From contig CAVYPX010000012.1 in the NCBI GenBank assembly GCA_963770485.1, positions 124,001 through 188,000 on the forward strand: 64,000 nucleotides of DNA, written 5' to 3'. Position numbers and translations under genes: made by a program. Below the pieces are notes generated by a model that was given only the letters and a program-made list of their open reading frames with translations, made no database searches and had not been told where the DNA came from. This document shows, piece by piece, positions 39,561 to 48,400 of the stretch (position 1 is its first letter; every line of letters begins with the position of its first letter). Source of the DNA: CAVVEC01 sp963770485 (lineage in GTDB: Bacteria > Acidobacteriota > Terriglobia > Terriglobales > Acidobacteriaceae).

Positions 39561-39587
39561 TGTCAATATGACACCAATATAGTGTCA
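39561..39587. promoter_or_regulatory. Palindromic sites upstream of the toxin-antitoxin operon
   Basis: TGTCAATATGACA (39561-39573) and TGACACCAATATAGTGTCA (39569-39587) overlap. Both use TGTCA/TGACA half-sites, as does the palindrome at 39673. They probably bind the antitoxin. Confidence 0.55.
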
Positions 39588-39607
39588 ATTTATTACCATT
39601 TTATTGC

Positions 39608-39636
39608 TTGACAATGTTTGGTTTTCTGCTTAATAT
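39608..39636 (+). promoter_or_regulatory. Sigma70-type promoter of the toxin-antitoxin operon
   Basis: TTGACA (39608-39613) and TAATAT (39631-39636) with an exact 17-base spacer, in an AT-rich stretch that stands out from the surrounding DNA. It is flanked by TGTCA/TGACA palindromes. Confidence 0.75.
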
Positions 39637-39672
39637 GATGTCTATAAACATGCAATCATCTCGTGCAAGCGA

Positions 39673-39688
39673 TGTCAAGAACTTGACA
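39673..39688. promoter_or_regulatory. Operator palindrome of the toxin-antitoxin operon
   Basis: TGTCAAG-AA-CTTGACA, a perfect 7-base inverted repeat 37-52 bases after the -10 element, so binding would block transcription early. The same half-site lies upstream of the promoter. Confidence 0.65.
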
Positions 39689-39758
39689 TACAGCTTTCCT
39701 CAGGAGTAAGGCTAATTAAATCAATCGGTTGGCTGATGTAGAAACGGAGGAACCCACC

Positions 39759-40079
39759 ATGGCAGCGTCCGCGCTCTTTAATTATGATCCCAATATCAAG
39801 CACGTTGGAGTTAGCAAGCTGCGCGACCTGAACGCCACTAAACTGAAGGAGCGGCCTGAGGAAACACTGTTCATCCAGGAGAACGATAGGCCATTAGCCG
39901 TACTGTTGAGCTACCAGAGGTTCCTCGAAATCAAGGATGAATTTAACGCGCTTACGGGCATGATTGAGATGCTTGTCAGCGACACGGAACGCAAGAGCCT
40001 GGTGCAGGCATTTGAAGACTTGCGCGCCGGTCGGGTCCGGTCTCTGGCGGAAATCGAGGCTGAACTGGAGAACGAATAG
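39759..40079 (+). CDS. Phd/YefM-like antitoxin
   Basis: A 106-residue protein with the Phd-type opening VGVSKLRDLNATKLKE, then EETLFIQENDRPLAVLLSYQRFLEI (the PLAVL-SY core of prevent-host-death antitoxins) and a helical C-terminal tail ending LRAGRVRSLAEIEAELENE. ATG 39759 follows GGAGG. It is followed four bases later by the toxin gene. Upstream palindromes fit autoregulation. Confidence 0.85.
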   Translation: MAASALFNYDPNIKHVGVSKLRDLNATKLKERPEETLFIQENDRPLAVLLSYQRFLEIKDEFNALTGMIEMLVSDTERKSLVQAFEDLRAGRVRSLAEIEAELENE

Positions 40080-40083
40080 CTTG

Positions 40084-40572
40084 ATGGCGGCGAAGGGGCG
40101 CAAAGCGCGCAAATCAGTAGCAGATAACGCGCCTTCTTCTCCTTACGAAGTAGATATGACCGCGACGGCCGAGGCTGTTTACAAAACCCTCTACCGGCAG
40201 GCGAAAGACGCGGAGCAGCGCGCCGATTACACCAGTGCCCACATCACCACATTCGACATGGTGAAAGACGCCGTCAAGCGAGTTATTCCCGGTGATCCAC
40301 TCAATAGGAAATATGCCCTCCGGGGACAGTTGTCGAACATCTTTCGCCTCAAAAAGGGGAGGATGAGAATTTGTTGGATTGCGTCTTCCAAAATGCGCCG
40401 TGTATGTATTTTGTTTGTTTCAGAGACGTTGCGTAAGGAAGGAGATGCAAGCGATCCCTACGTGATTCTCCAAAACATGGTCGATTCCGGCACGTTCGAC
40501 GCAATTTTTACTCAGTTTGGTATCAGAATGCCAAAGTTGCGCAGCCAGAACCCCAGTGACAAGCCACAATAA
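40084..40572 (+). CDS. RelE/ParE-superfamily-like toxin
   Basis: A 162-residue protein. After a basic N-terminus it reads TAEAVYKTLYRQAKDAEQRADYTSAHITTFDMVKDAV, then LNRKYALRGQLSNIFRLKKGRMRICWIASSKMRRVCILFVSETLRKEGDASDPY. The beta-strand block FRLKKGRMRICWIA and VCILFVSETLRKEGD matches RelE-fold mRNA interferase toxins found with Phd-like antitoxins. Cleavage of mRNA at the ribosome is expected but not shown here. Confidence 0.8.
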   Translation: MAAKGRKARKSVADNAPSSPYEVDMTATAEAVYKTLYRQAKDAEQRADYTSAHITTFDMVKDAVKRVIPGDPLNRKYALRGQLSNIFRLKKGRMRICWIASSKMRRVCILFVSETLRKEGDASDPYVILQNMVDSGTFDAIFTQFGIRMPKLRSQNPSDKPQ

Positions 40573-40666
40573 GAAAATTCTGGCTATTTGTCTTCAAGCT
40601 ACATCCCTACCCGTCAATCGGCCACGTGCATTCCTCGCCACTTTTCCGTTACAGTAATTAGTTTCC

Positions 40667-41959
40667 ATGCTTGATCTCAACTTCGTCCGGGACAATTTGC
40701 CTTTGGTCGAGGCCAAGCTCCGCCAGCGCGGCCTGAAACCGAACGAAATCCTGAAGGATTTCGCCCAGGTCGACGCCCAGCGGCGGGCGGCCATCACGAG
40801 CGCCGAAACCATGAAGGCGCACCGCAATCGTGCATCTGAAGAGGTCGCAAAGTTAAAGAAGAGCGGGCAGGATGCAGCGGCGCTGATTGCGGAAACCAAG
40901 GAACTGCGCGAGCAGATCCAGGAACTGGAAAAAGCGGCAGAAGAATATGAAACTCGGCTGCAGCAGATTCTCTCTGGCATTCCCAACCTGCCCCACGAAA
41001 GTGTTCCCATCGGCAAGACGGCTGAAGATAACGTGGAAGTTCGCCGTTGGGGTTCGGCGCCGAAGTTCGACTTTCCGCCCAAGCCTCATTGGGAACTGGG
41101 CGAGCAACTTGGCGTGCTTGATCTGGAGCGAGCTGCCAAACTCACAGGCGCTCGCTTTGCAGTGTATTGGGATTTGGGTGCGCGATTGGAGCGGGCGCTG
41201 GCCAACTTCATGCTCGATCTGCATACGCGCGAGCACGGCTACATTGAGGTCTTGCCGCCCTACATGGTGAATTCCGATTCCATGTACGGAACCGGGCAGC
41301 TTCCTAAGTTTGCCGCCGATCTCTTCCGCGTTCCCCACGGCGACAAAGATCTGTGGCTGATTCCGACCGCGGAAGTTCCAGTTACGAATCTCTATCGCAA
41401 TGAAGTGCTCGATGCTGCGCGCCTTCCGGTGTCGCTGACCGCGTACACGCCATGCTTTCGCAGCGAGGCCGGATCTTATGGGAAGGATGTGCGCGGCATT
41501 ATTCGGCAGCATCAGTTTCAGAAAGTCGAATTGGTGAAGTTTTCGCGGCCCGAGGATTCCTACCCGCAACTGGAAAAGCTTACGCATGATGCCGAGGAAG
41601 TCTTGCAGAAACTCGGATTGCATTACCGCGTGGTCGCGCTCTGCACCGGCGACATTGGACCCAGTTCGGCGAAAACCTATGATCTGGAAGTTTGGCTGCC
41701 GGGACAGCAGTTATTTCGCGAGATTTCTTCCTGCTCGAACTTCGAGTCGTTTCAGGCGCGGCGCGCGAACATTCGCTATCGTCCGGAGGGAAAGAACAAG
41801 ACTGAATTTGTGCACACGCTCAATGGCAGCGGCTTGGCCATTGGACGCACCTGGGTGGCGATTGTCGAGAACTACCAGCAACCCGACGGCAGTGTGCTGA
41901 TTCCAGAGGCGCTGCGGCCATACATGGGCGCGGACCGCATCACGCCCAAGAAGTTTTAG
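40667..41959 (+). CDS. serS: Seryl-tRNA synthetase
   Basis: A 430-residue class II synthetase. The N-terminal coiled-coil arm (residues about 28-100) is followed by the catalytic domain: motif 2 CFRSEAGSYGKDVRGIIRQHQFQKVELV and motif 3 NGSGLAIGRTWVAIVENYQ, with TAEVPVTNLY and SSCSNFESFQARRANIRYR between them. It charges tRNA-Ser and tRNA-Sec with serine. ATG 40667 gives the standard MLDLNFVRDN start. The gene seems monocistronic or is followed by two envelope genes. Confidence 0.97.
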   Translation: MLDLNFVRDNLPLVEAKLRQRGLKPNEILKDFAQVDAQRRAAITSAETMKAHRNRASEEVAKLKKSGQDAAALIAETKELREQIQELEKAAEEYETRLQQILSGIPNLPHESVPIGKTAEDNVEVRRWGSAPKFDFPPKPHWELGEQLGVLDLERAAKLTGARFAVYWDLGARLERALANFMLDLHTREHGYIEVLPPYMVNSDSMYGTGQLPKFAADLFRVPHGDKDLWLIPTAEVPVTNLYRNEVLDAARLPVSLTAYTPCFRSEAGSYGKDVRGIIRQHQFQKVELVKFSRPEDSYPQLEKLTHDAEEVLQKLGLHYRVVALCTGDIGPSSAKTYDLEVWLPGQQLFREISSCSNFESFQARRANIRYRPEGKNKTEFVHTLNGSGLAIGRTWVAIVENYQQPDGSVLIPEALRPYMGADRITPKKF

Positions 41960-42043
41960 GCGCATGGGTCGGCGCAGATTCTGAGCAACTCGGAACGGCA
42001 CAAAGTGATCTACATTGTCTTAGGAGAACTTAAGACTTAGACT

Positions 42044-42469
42044 TTGGACAGGGCAGAGGCAAATCCGACAGTTCCGGCCGCGCCCCCGGTGCCGATGACT
42101 TCGATCTGGCGCACAATTCGCGGCTATATCCTCTGGTCTTATGAGCGGGGCACCATCCAGTACGATGTGATGGTGACCCTGATCTTGCTTTTTGTTTTCC
42201 TTTCGCCGTACTGGATCAACTTCAAGGACAAACCAGTCGAGCACAATCCGTATCGTACAGGAGTCTTGGTGCTGCCCGATGGCCAGGGCGGACTGATTTA
42301 CCAGGTTGAGGGCTCGGCGATTTCCGGACAGGATGACGCGGCGATTCGTGGAGAATTGCTGCAGATTATCGAGCCCATTTCCGGCTCGGTGGCGATCAAG
42401 AAGGTCGAAACGGAGAAAGACCGCTTGGGGCATATTCTGCATTACAGGGTTTGGGTGGAAAGAGAGTAG
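42044..42469 (+). CDS. Single-pass membrane protein of unknown function
   Basis: About 141 residues (TTG 42044) or 124 (ATG 42095); the start is uncertain because neither has a good ribosome site. A hydrophobic segment YDVMVTLILLFVFLSPYWINF is followed by an outside domain DKPVEHNPYRTGVLVLPDGQGGLIYQVEG. It precedes the LolA-like gene by 25 bases in the same direction, which suggests joint expression and an envelope role. Family not recognised. Confidence 0.65.
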   Translation: MDRAEANPTVPAAPPVPMTSIWRTIRGYILWSYERGTIQYDVMVTLILLFVFLSPYWINFKDKPVEHNPYRTGVLVLPDGQGGLIYQVEGSAISGQDDAAIRGELLQIIEPISGSVAIKKVETEKDRLGHILHYRVWVERE

Positions 42470-42494
42470 CGACGGTTCGCTCCAGTTCTGAAGC

Positions 42495-43208
42495 ATGAAT
42501 CCTCTCCAACGATCGAAGTGCTGGGTCGCAGGCGTTCTTTTCCTGGCTGCTGCCTGGGCACAGCAACCGCCGAAGCCGGAGTCGAATGCCGAACTGGAGC
42601 ACGTCCTCAGCCAGATGGATCGCATGGCCGCAAATTTCCACACTACCCAGGCTAGTTTTGTGTGGGATCAGTACCAGAAAGTGGTGGACGAGACCGACAC
42701 GCAGAAAGGCATCATCTATTTTCGCCGCGTCGGAAACGAGACTCAGATGGCAGCGGATATCAGCGCGCCGGCGCCTCCGAAGTACGTACTCTTCACTGAC
42801 AGCAAGATCCAGTTGTTCCGGCCGAAAATTGATCAAGTGGACATTTACAACGCGGGTAAGGACCGCGCCGCATTTGAGAGCTTCCTGGTGCTCGGGTTCG
42901 GCGGCAGTGGGCAGGAGATGCTGAAATCCTTTGATGTGAAATTCCTCGGGTCTGAGAAAGTGGACAACCTCGATACCGCCAAGCTGGACCTGGTGCCCAA
43001 GTCGGAAAAGGTCCGCAACACCTTTAACCACATCTGGTTGTGGATCGACCCCTCGCGCGGGGTGTCGGTCCAGCAGCAACTGTTCGCCCCCGGAGGCGAC
43101 TACCGCCTGGCCAAATACTCCGATATCCGGCTGAACGAGAAAATTCCAGATACAGTCTTCAAGCTGAAAACAACCAGCAAAACGAAAATTGTGTCCCCGC
43201 AGGGATAG
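42495..43208 (+). CDS. LolA-like outer-membrane lipoprotein carrier family protein
   Basis: A 237-residue protein with a signal peptide (NPLQRSKCWVAGVLFLAAAWA) and LolA-like half-barrel features: ELEHVLSQMDRMAANFHTTQASFVWDQYQ, GIIYFRRVGNETQMAADISAP, YVLFTDSKIQLFRPKIDQVDIY and IWLWIDPSRGVSVQQQLF. Proteins of this fold ferry lipids or lipoproteins across the periplasm. It is probably co-expressed with the upstream membrane protein. Confidence 0.8.
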   Translation: MNPLQRSKCWVAGVLFLAAAWAQQPPKPESNAELEHVLSQMDRMAANFHTTQASFVWDQYQKVVDETDTQKGIIYFRRVGNETQMAADISAPAPPKYVLFTDSKIQLFRPKIDQVDIYNAGKDRAAFESFLVLGFGGSGQEMLKSFDVKFLGSEKVDNLDTAKLDLVPKSEKVRNTFNHIWLWIDPSRGVSVQQQLFAPGGDYRLAKYSDIRLNEKIPDTVFKLKTTSKTKIVSPQG

Positions 43209-43560
43209 ACCGTCTAACCACAGCCAGATCGAAGCCGGAAAAGGATGGTGGCTGAGCTTGCTCTCTGCCGGGTTTCTCGGCGCACTCTGCGGTTTTCTCA
43301 GGGCGTCTCCGCGTTTTAGGGTTTTAGTGAGACTTCGGCAAGCAAAGTCTTAAATCGCGGAGGTCGCGGAGAACAGGCGCGGAGTGCGCAGAGATAGCAA
43401 ATCCCTACTGAGGAATCTTCACGGTTTGAAATTGAGACACTGCCAGAACAGAAAAGATAAAGGCTGAAAAACCGAGCGCGAGGCGTTATACTGCAAAAAC
43501 GCTCACGCTACAGACAAAAACTAGGTCACAAACGCAGTCGGCGGGAACATTTTGACTTCC
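43209..43560. other. Intergenic region without a gene
   Basis: About 350 bases with CGGAGGTCGCGGAG / GGCGCGGAGTGCGCAGAG short direct repeats near 43355-43395 and nothing that reads as a gene. Confidence 0.5.
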
Positions 43561-43779
43561 ATGGCCAAGGTATTCACGATCCCGGTTCCTCCCAAGATTG
43601 AAGGACCGAAGCGGCGTGAGCGAAACCCCGACCCGCGCTACGTGGATGGGCAGCGGCTGTTGGTGCAAGCGATCAAATACCTTTCCCAGGCCGATCGCGT
43701 GGCCAACCGCGAGGCCATTGCCCTGCTTTCCGAGCACGTGCGGACCCGCTTCCGCATGACGGATTCGCCGTTGGGTTGA
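43561..43779 (+). CDS. Small protein of unknown function
   Basis: A 72-residue basic protein, MAKVFTIPVPPKIEGPKRRE at the start and a helical C-terminal half (LVQAIKYLSQADRVANREAIALLSEHVRTRFRM). The ATG at 43561 is used; a TTG lies three codons earlier. It converges with the GT39-like gene. Family not recognised. Confidence 0.5.
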   Translation: MAKVFTIPVPPKIEGPKRRERNPDPRYVDGQRLLVQAIKYLSQADRVANREAIALLSEHVRTRFRMTDSPLG

Positions 43780-43846
43780 GACAGGATCGCTATACCAATC
43801 TCCCCGTAAGGCTTCAGAAAATAATCTCTGTAGCTATCGTTGAAGG

Positions 43847-45247
43847 TCAGCCATTGGGATGCGATGTTTTCTGAAACAGCCCGGAAGCAGAGACGAGCAG
43901 CACCGGATAACATTCCAAAGTGTAGCGCGGTTCGGGATTTTCCAAAGTGCCGAGGAAAACGGATCGCAGGATCAGGAACGCAAGCAGCAGGCCGAGGCAA
44001 GGCACGAATCGTCCTCGCGCCAAGCCCAGCAACGCGGCCAGCACATAAAACAGATTTATCATCCCGAGCGCCAGCGCCAGCGCCAACCATCTCGGATCAT
44101 CATTGAACTCCCACCATCGCGTATCGGAAGGCAAAATCTCTGTCCGCGGCCGAAGCCACATGTCCGCGATGCGCAGCAGTGGCAGCCAGACGCAGTAGCG
44201 CAACGGAGCGCGATGGACGCGTTCCGCTGCCAGTGTACCGAATCTGGCATCCATATCTGGGGTGAGGCGCAAGGTGCTGTTGTAGTCTTCCAGCAATCTC
44301 GCTGTCTGCTCCCGCTCGCCGGGCGAATCAAAAGCACGGGAAGGAAGTTTCCCCGCGTCCACCGCATTTCCCGGCGCCTGCCAATAGATCTCCTCGACGG
44401 AGACGTAGTCGGCGATCCAGGTTTTCACCCAGCGGTTAAAACCCACGGGCACGAACGCGTTCTCTTCATTGGCGTAGCGCGGCGTGAGCGGTTCGAACTG
44501 ATGCAAGGTGTACAGATTGCGCAGAGTCCAGGGAACCAGTGGCGCGAGCGACACAACGGCAAGAATCAAGCCGGCCCGCAGCAGATATAGCATGTGCGGC
44601 GCGGGCGCCCCCGCCCGCGTTTGCCGCCTCGATTGCAGCAAAAGCAGCACAAGCAAATAGATTTCGATGCTGACCAGTAACAGTCCTCCATCCGGGCGCA
44701 GCAAAATGGCTGCTCCAATCGCTAACCCAGATCCCAACCAAGGACGCAATCTGGATTGATGCAAGGGGTCGAGTCCGACCACGGCAAAATCCAGAGCCAG
44801 TGCGGTGAAGAAAATCTCCCAGGCTTCGGTGAGCGCCGCAGCGGCATAGTTAGCGAGAAACGGACAAAGTGCAGCCAGCAGGAAAGCTGCCCGTGCAGCA
44901 CGTGGAGAGACCAAGCGGCGGGACAGATCGGCGATAAGGAAACAGGTGCCGATGTCCACAAACATCTGCAACACCAGCGCCGCCCGGTAGTGCTCCATGC
45001 CAAAGACGGCGAACACTGCGGCGAGGAATGCGGGATATCCTGGCAGGCGGATATAAGTAGGGGAGATTTCGTTGATTCCGCTCAGGCCAAAGATGCCGTG
45101 CTGCAGCCAATTCTTGGCGATGTCGCCGTAAACCAAAGAATCAGCCGTGACCGCGGGAAAGCGGAAAATAAACAGGAGACGCAGCGCAAGGGCTGCAAGT
45201 GTGCCGAATAAGAAGAAGCGAAAATGTTGGCGCACGATTTCGCGCAC
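43847..45247 (-). CDS. Membrane glycosyltransferase, GT39/ArnT-like (PMT_2)
   Basis: A 466-residue polytopic protein. The first periplasmic loop has ADSLVYGDIAKNWLQHGIFGLSGINEISPTYIRLPGYPAFLAAVFAVFG, the typical D-Y-xxA and R-PGYPxF pattern of PMT/ArnT-type transferases. It is followed by about ten membrane segments and a C-terminal soluble stretch with PRTEILPSDTRWWEFNDDPR. Such enzymes use polyprenyl-phosphate sugars to glycosylate lipids or proteins. The gene stands alone, divergent from the GH18-NodB-GT2 fusion gene. Confidence 0.82.
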   Translation of the reverse strand: MREIVRQHFRFFLFGTLAALALRLLFIFRFPAVTADSLVYGDIAKNWLQHGIFGLSGINEISPTYIRLPGYPAFLAAVFAVFGMEHYRAALVLQMFVDIGTCFLIADLSRRLVSPRAARAAFLLAALCPFLANYAAAALTEAWEIFFTALALDFAVVGLDPLHQSRLRPWLGSGLAIGAAILLRPDGGLLLVSIEIYLLVLLLLQSRRQTRAGAPAPHMLYLLRAGLILAVVSLAPLVPWTLRNLYTLHQFEPLTPRYANEENAFVPVGFNRWVKTWIADYVSVEEIYWQAPGNAVDAGKLPSRAFDSPGEREQTARLLEDYNSTLRLTPDMDARFGTLAAERVHRAPLRYCVWLPLLRIADMWLRPRTEILPSDTRWWEFNDDPRWLALALALGMINLFYVLAALLGLARGRFVPCLGLLLAFLILRSVFLGTLENPEPRYTLECYPVLLVSASGLFQKTSHPNG

Positions 45248-45260
45248 GCTGGAAATATAA

Positions 45261-45359
45261 CAGCTATTGGCGCTTAGCCTTTGGCCATTAGCTTAACTAC
45301 TCTTTCCCCAGCCAAAGTCTTTCCCCAGCCAAAGGCCAAAAGCTAAGAGCCAATAGCTG
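45261..45359. repeat. TTAGC-type palindromic element related to the rRNA spacer repeats
   Basis: The left arm (45261-45286) begins CAGCTATTGGCGCTTAGCC and the right arm (45334-45359) is its near-perfect complement (24 of 26). Between them are two 17-base tandem copies of TCTTTCCCCAGCCAAAG. The same TTAGC/TTTGGCC words make up the spacers of the rRNA operon. Confidence 0.8.
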
Positions 45360-45417
45360 CACTTGAAAGTTTGACCCTGCTTTCCCCGCAGCTTAGGATG
45401 GAGCCAGCTCAAACTTC

Positions 45418-48400
45418 ATGGCGCAACCGGTTTTCTACGATCCACGACAAGCCCGCTGGCGGCGGCTACGGCGGTTCTTTGACCTTCTGGGCATCAGCGT
45501 GATGCTGCTGGTTATTTTCTTCATTTACAATGCGTTGCAGGGGGAACGCCTGCCAGAGCTGTTCTGGGCTAACCAGAAAAAGCCCTACCATGCTCTGAAA
45601 GAAAATGAAAAAGAGAAGGCGCGGGAGAAGCGTCGCAAACTGGCGGCGCAGCGCGGATCCCGCAAGTCCAAGTCAAAGCCTTCCCTGTCACTCAATTCCG
45701 AAGAAGGTATTCGCGCCGGCTTCTATGCTCCCTGGGATGCGGCCAGTTTTTCCTCCTTGCGTGAGTACGCTCACCAGATCGACCTGCTCTATCCCGACTG
45801 GCTACACATGATAACCCCCGATGGCCACCTGCAGGGCGTCGATGAGCAGACAAATACTTACTTTGATGTCGTACAGGGGGCAACCATTCATCCGGTCGAC
45901 GACAGGGTGATGCCCTTCGTCAAGTCCGAGGATACCGGGATGGAAGTCTTCCCCATGGTGAACAATTCGAACGGGAGCGGGTGGGTGGATATTGCGTCGT
46001 TCTTGAATGATTCCGACGCTCGGGCTCGTTTCCGGCAACAGGTAGCGGCGTTCCTTGCCACCGATAAATATCGCGGCCTCATGGTGGACTTTGAAGAAAT
46101 CCGGCCCAAGGCCCAGCCGGGTTACATGGCCTTACTGCAGGAGCTTTCTGGTGATCTTCACGGCAAAGCCATGAAGCTCTACGTCAGCGTGCCCCCGCAT
46201 AATGAAGACTTCAACTATCGCGCCATAGCCAGCCTAGTGGATGGCGCGGTTCTGATGAACTATGACGAACATTATCCCGAAGGTATCCCGGGCCCGGTAG
46301 CTTCGCAGGACTGGTTCGTGGCCAATCTGACGGCGGCCAGCAAAGTGATTCCGCGCGAAAAACTGATCTGCGCGATCGGCAACTACGGGTATGACTGGGT
46401 GCATAAGCCGTCGCGCGGCAAATTGCCTCCCGACGTGAAAGACATCACTGTTACGGTGCAAGAGGCGTGGCTGGCGGCGCGTGATTCCGAAGAGGATGTC
46501 GACTTCGACGGCGACAGCAGCAATCCCCACATCAGCTATCTGGACGAACAAAATCGGCAGCATGATATCTGGTTCCTGGATGCGGTTACCGCGCTCAACC
46601 AGATGCGCGCTGCGCAACGATTGGGTATTCAGACTTTCGCCCTCTGGCGGCTTGGCGGCGAAGACCGCTCCCTGTGGCGGGTGTGGGATGTGCCAGGCGA
46701 GCCCGCGGCTCCGGACAAATTGAAAGATGTTCCTCCCGGACAAGATGTGGACATGGAGGGACAGGGTGAAATCCTGCGCATCGAGGCACGTCCATCCAAT
46801 GGAACGCGGCAGATCACAGTGGATCCCTCCGGAATCATCACCGACGAGAGCTTCGATCCGCTGCCGGAACCGTACCGTGTCGCCCGTTACGGCTACAATC
46901 CCAAAGCCGTCGCCATCACCTTTGATGACGGTCCTGACCCGGAGTGGACCCCCAAGATTCTCGACGTCCTGAAACGTGAAAATGCCTTCGCCACTTTCTT
47001 TCTCATCGGCATTCAGGCAGACCGTTTCGGGACCGTCACCTCGCGCGTCTACCGCGAAGGGCATGAGATCGGCAACCACACGTTCACTCACCCGGACATC
47101 AGCAACATCTCGCATAGTTACATGAAACTGGAGGTGAACCTTACCGAGCAGCTTTTTGCCAGCCGTTTGGGAATCCACACCATCCTGTTTCGGCCGCCTT
47201 ACTCCATCGACCAGGAACCCGACACCGAAGACCAGGTTCGCCCGCTGGAAGTGGTTCAGGATATGGGCTACATCAGCGTGGGCGACAAGATCGATCCCAA
47301 TGACTGGCGCGACAACCCGCGTCGTACGGCCGAACAGATCGCCGACGCGGTACTGGCTCACAGCCCGCCTTGCGATCCCAAAGACCGGCTCTGCGGGAGC
47401 GTCATCCTGTTACACGATGGCGGAGGCAATCGCGCCGAAACGGTTCGTGCCCTGCCCCTGATCATCGAGGGTGTGCGGGCCAAAGGCGATGAAGTCGTAC
47501 CGCTGTATCAACTGTTGGGGAAAACCAAGGCGGATGTGATGCCTCCGATTCCTTACAACGAGCGCTGGGCAGCTCGGCTGGATTGGATCGGCTTCGCTCT
47601 GTTCGACTTCGGGATCAAAGGGATTACCTGGATCTTTTTCGTCGGCGATTTGCTCATGACCGGCCGCCTGCTGTTCATCGGCGCCTTCGCCATTTTCGAT
47701 CGCGTGCGGCCCAGGCGGTACGGCACTCCGGCCGAAGCTGAGCGCTACAAACCGGCTGTCGCGGTGCTGATTCCGGCCTACAACGAGGAGAAGGTTATCG
47801 AGCGCACGGTTCGCGCCGTCCTGGCGTCGAACTATCCGGAACTGCATGTGATCGTCATTGACGACGGATCGAGCGACCGGACCCTGGACGTTGCCCGTCG
47901 CGCTTTTGTGGCCGAAGAAGCCTCAGGCCGCGTGCTGATCCTGACCAAGCCCAATTCCGGGAAAGCGGAGGCGCTCAACTTTGGACTGCAGCATTTGCGA
48001 GATGAGGAGATTTTCGTCGGCATCGATGCCGACACGGTCATTGCCCGCGAAGCCATCGCGCGGTTGGTGCCGCATTTTCTCGATCCCAAAGTCGCGGCCG
48101 TCGCCGGCAACGCCAAAGTCGGGAACCGGGTCAATCTTTGGACCCGCTGGCAGGCGCTGGAGTACATCACCAGCCAGAACTTCGAGCGGCGCGCCCTGAA
48201 CACTCTGGGTGCGGTGAGCGTGGTGCCCGGAGCCATCGGCGCGTGGCGAACTTCCGCAGTGCTCGCAGCCGGTGGGTACCAAACCGACACCGTGGCCGAA
48301 GATGCGGATCTGACCATGGCCCTGCTGCGGCGCGGTTACCGGGTGGAATATGAGGATTTGGCGCTCGCCTACACCGAGGCGCCGATTAACGCCAACGGAC

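Noticed and set aside
46234..47361. 375-codon open frame on the reverse strand inside the GH18-NodB-GT2 gene
   Set aside because: The forward frame has complete catalytic motifs throughout; the reverse frame is a GC-driven shadow.
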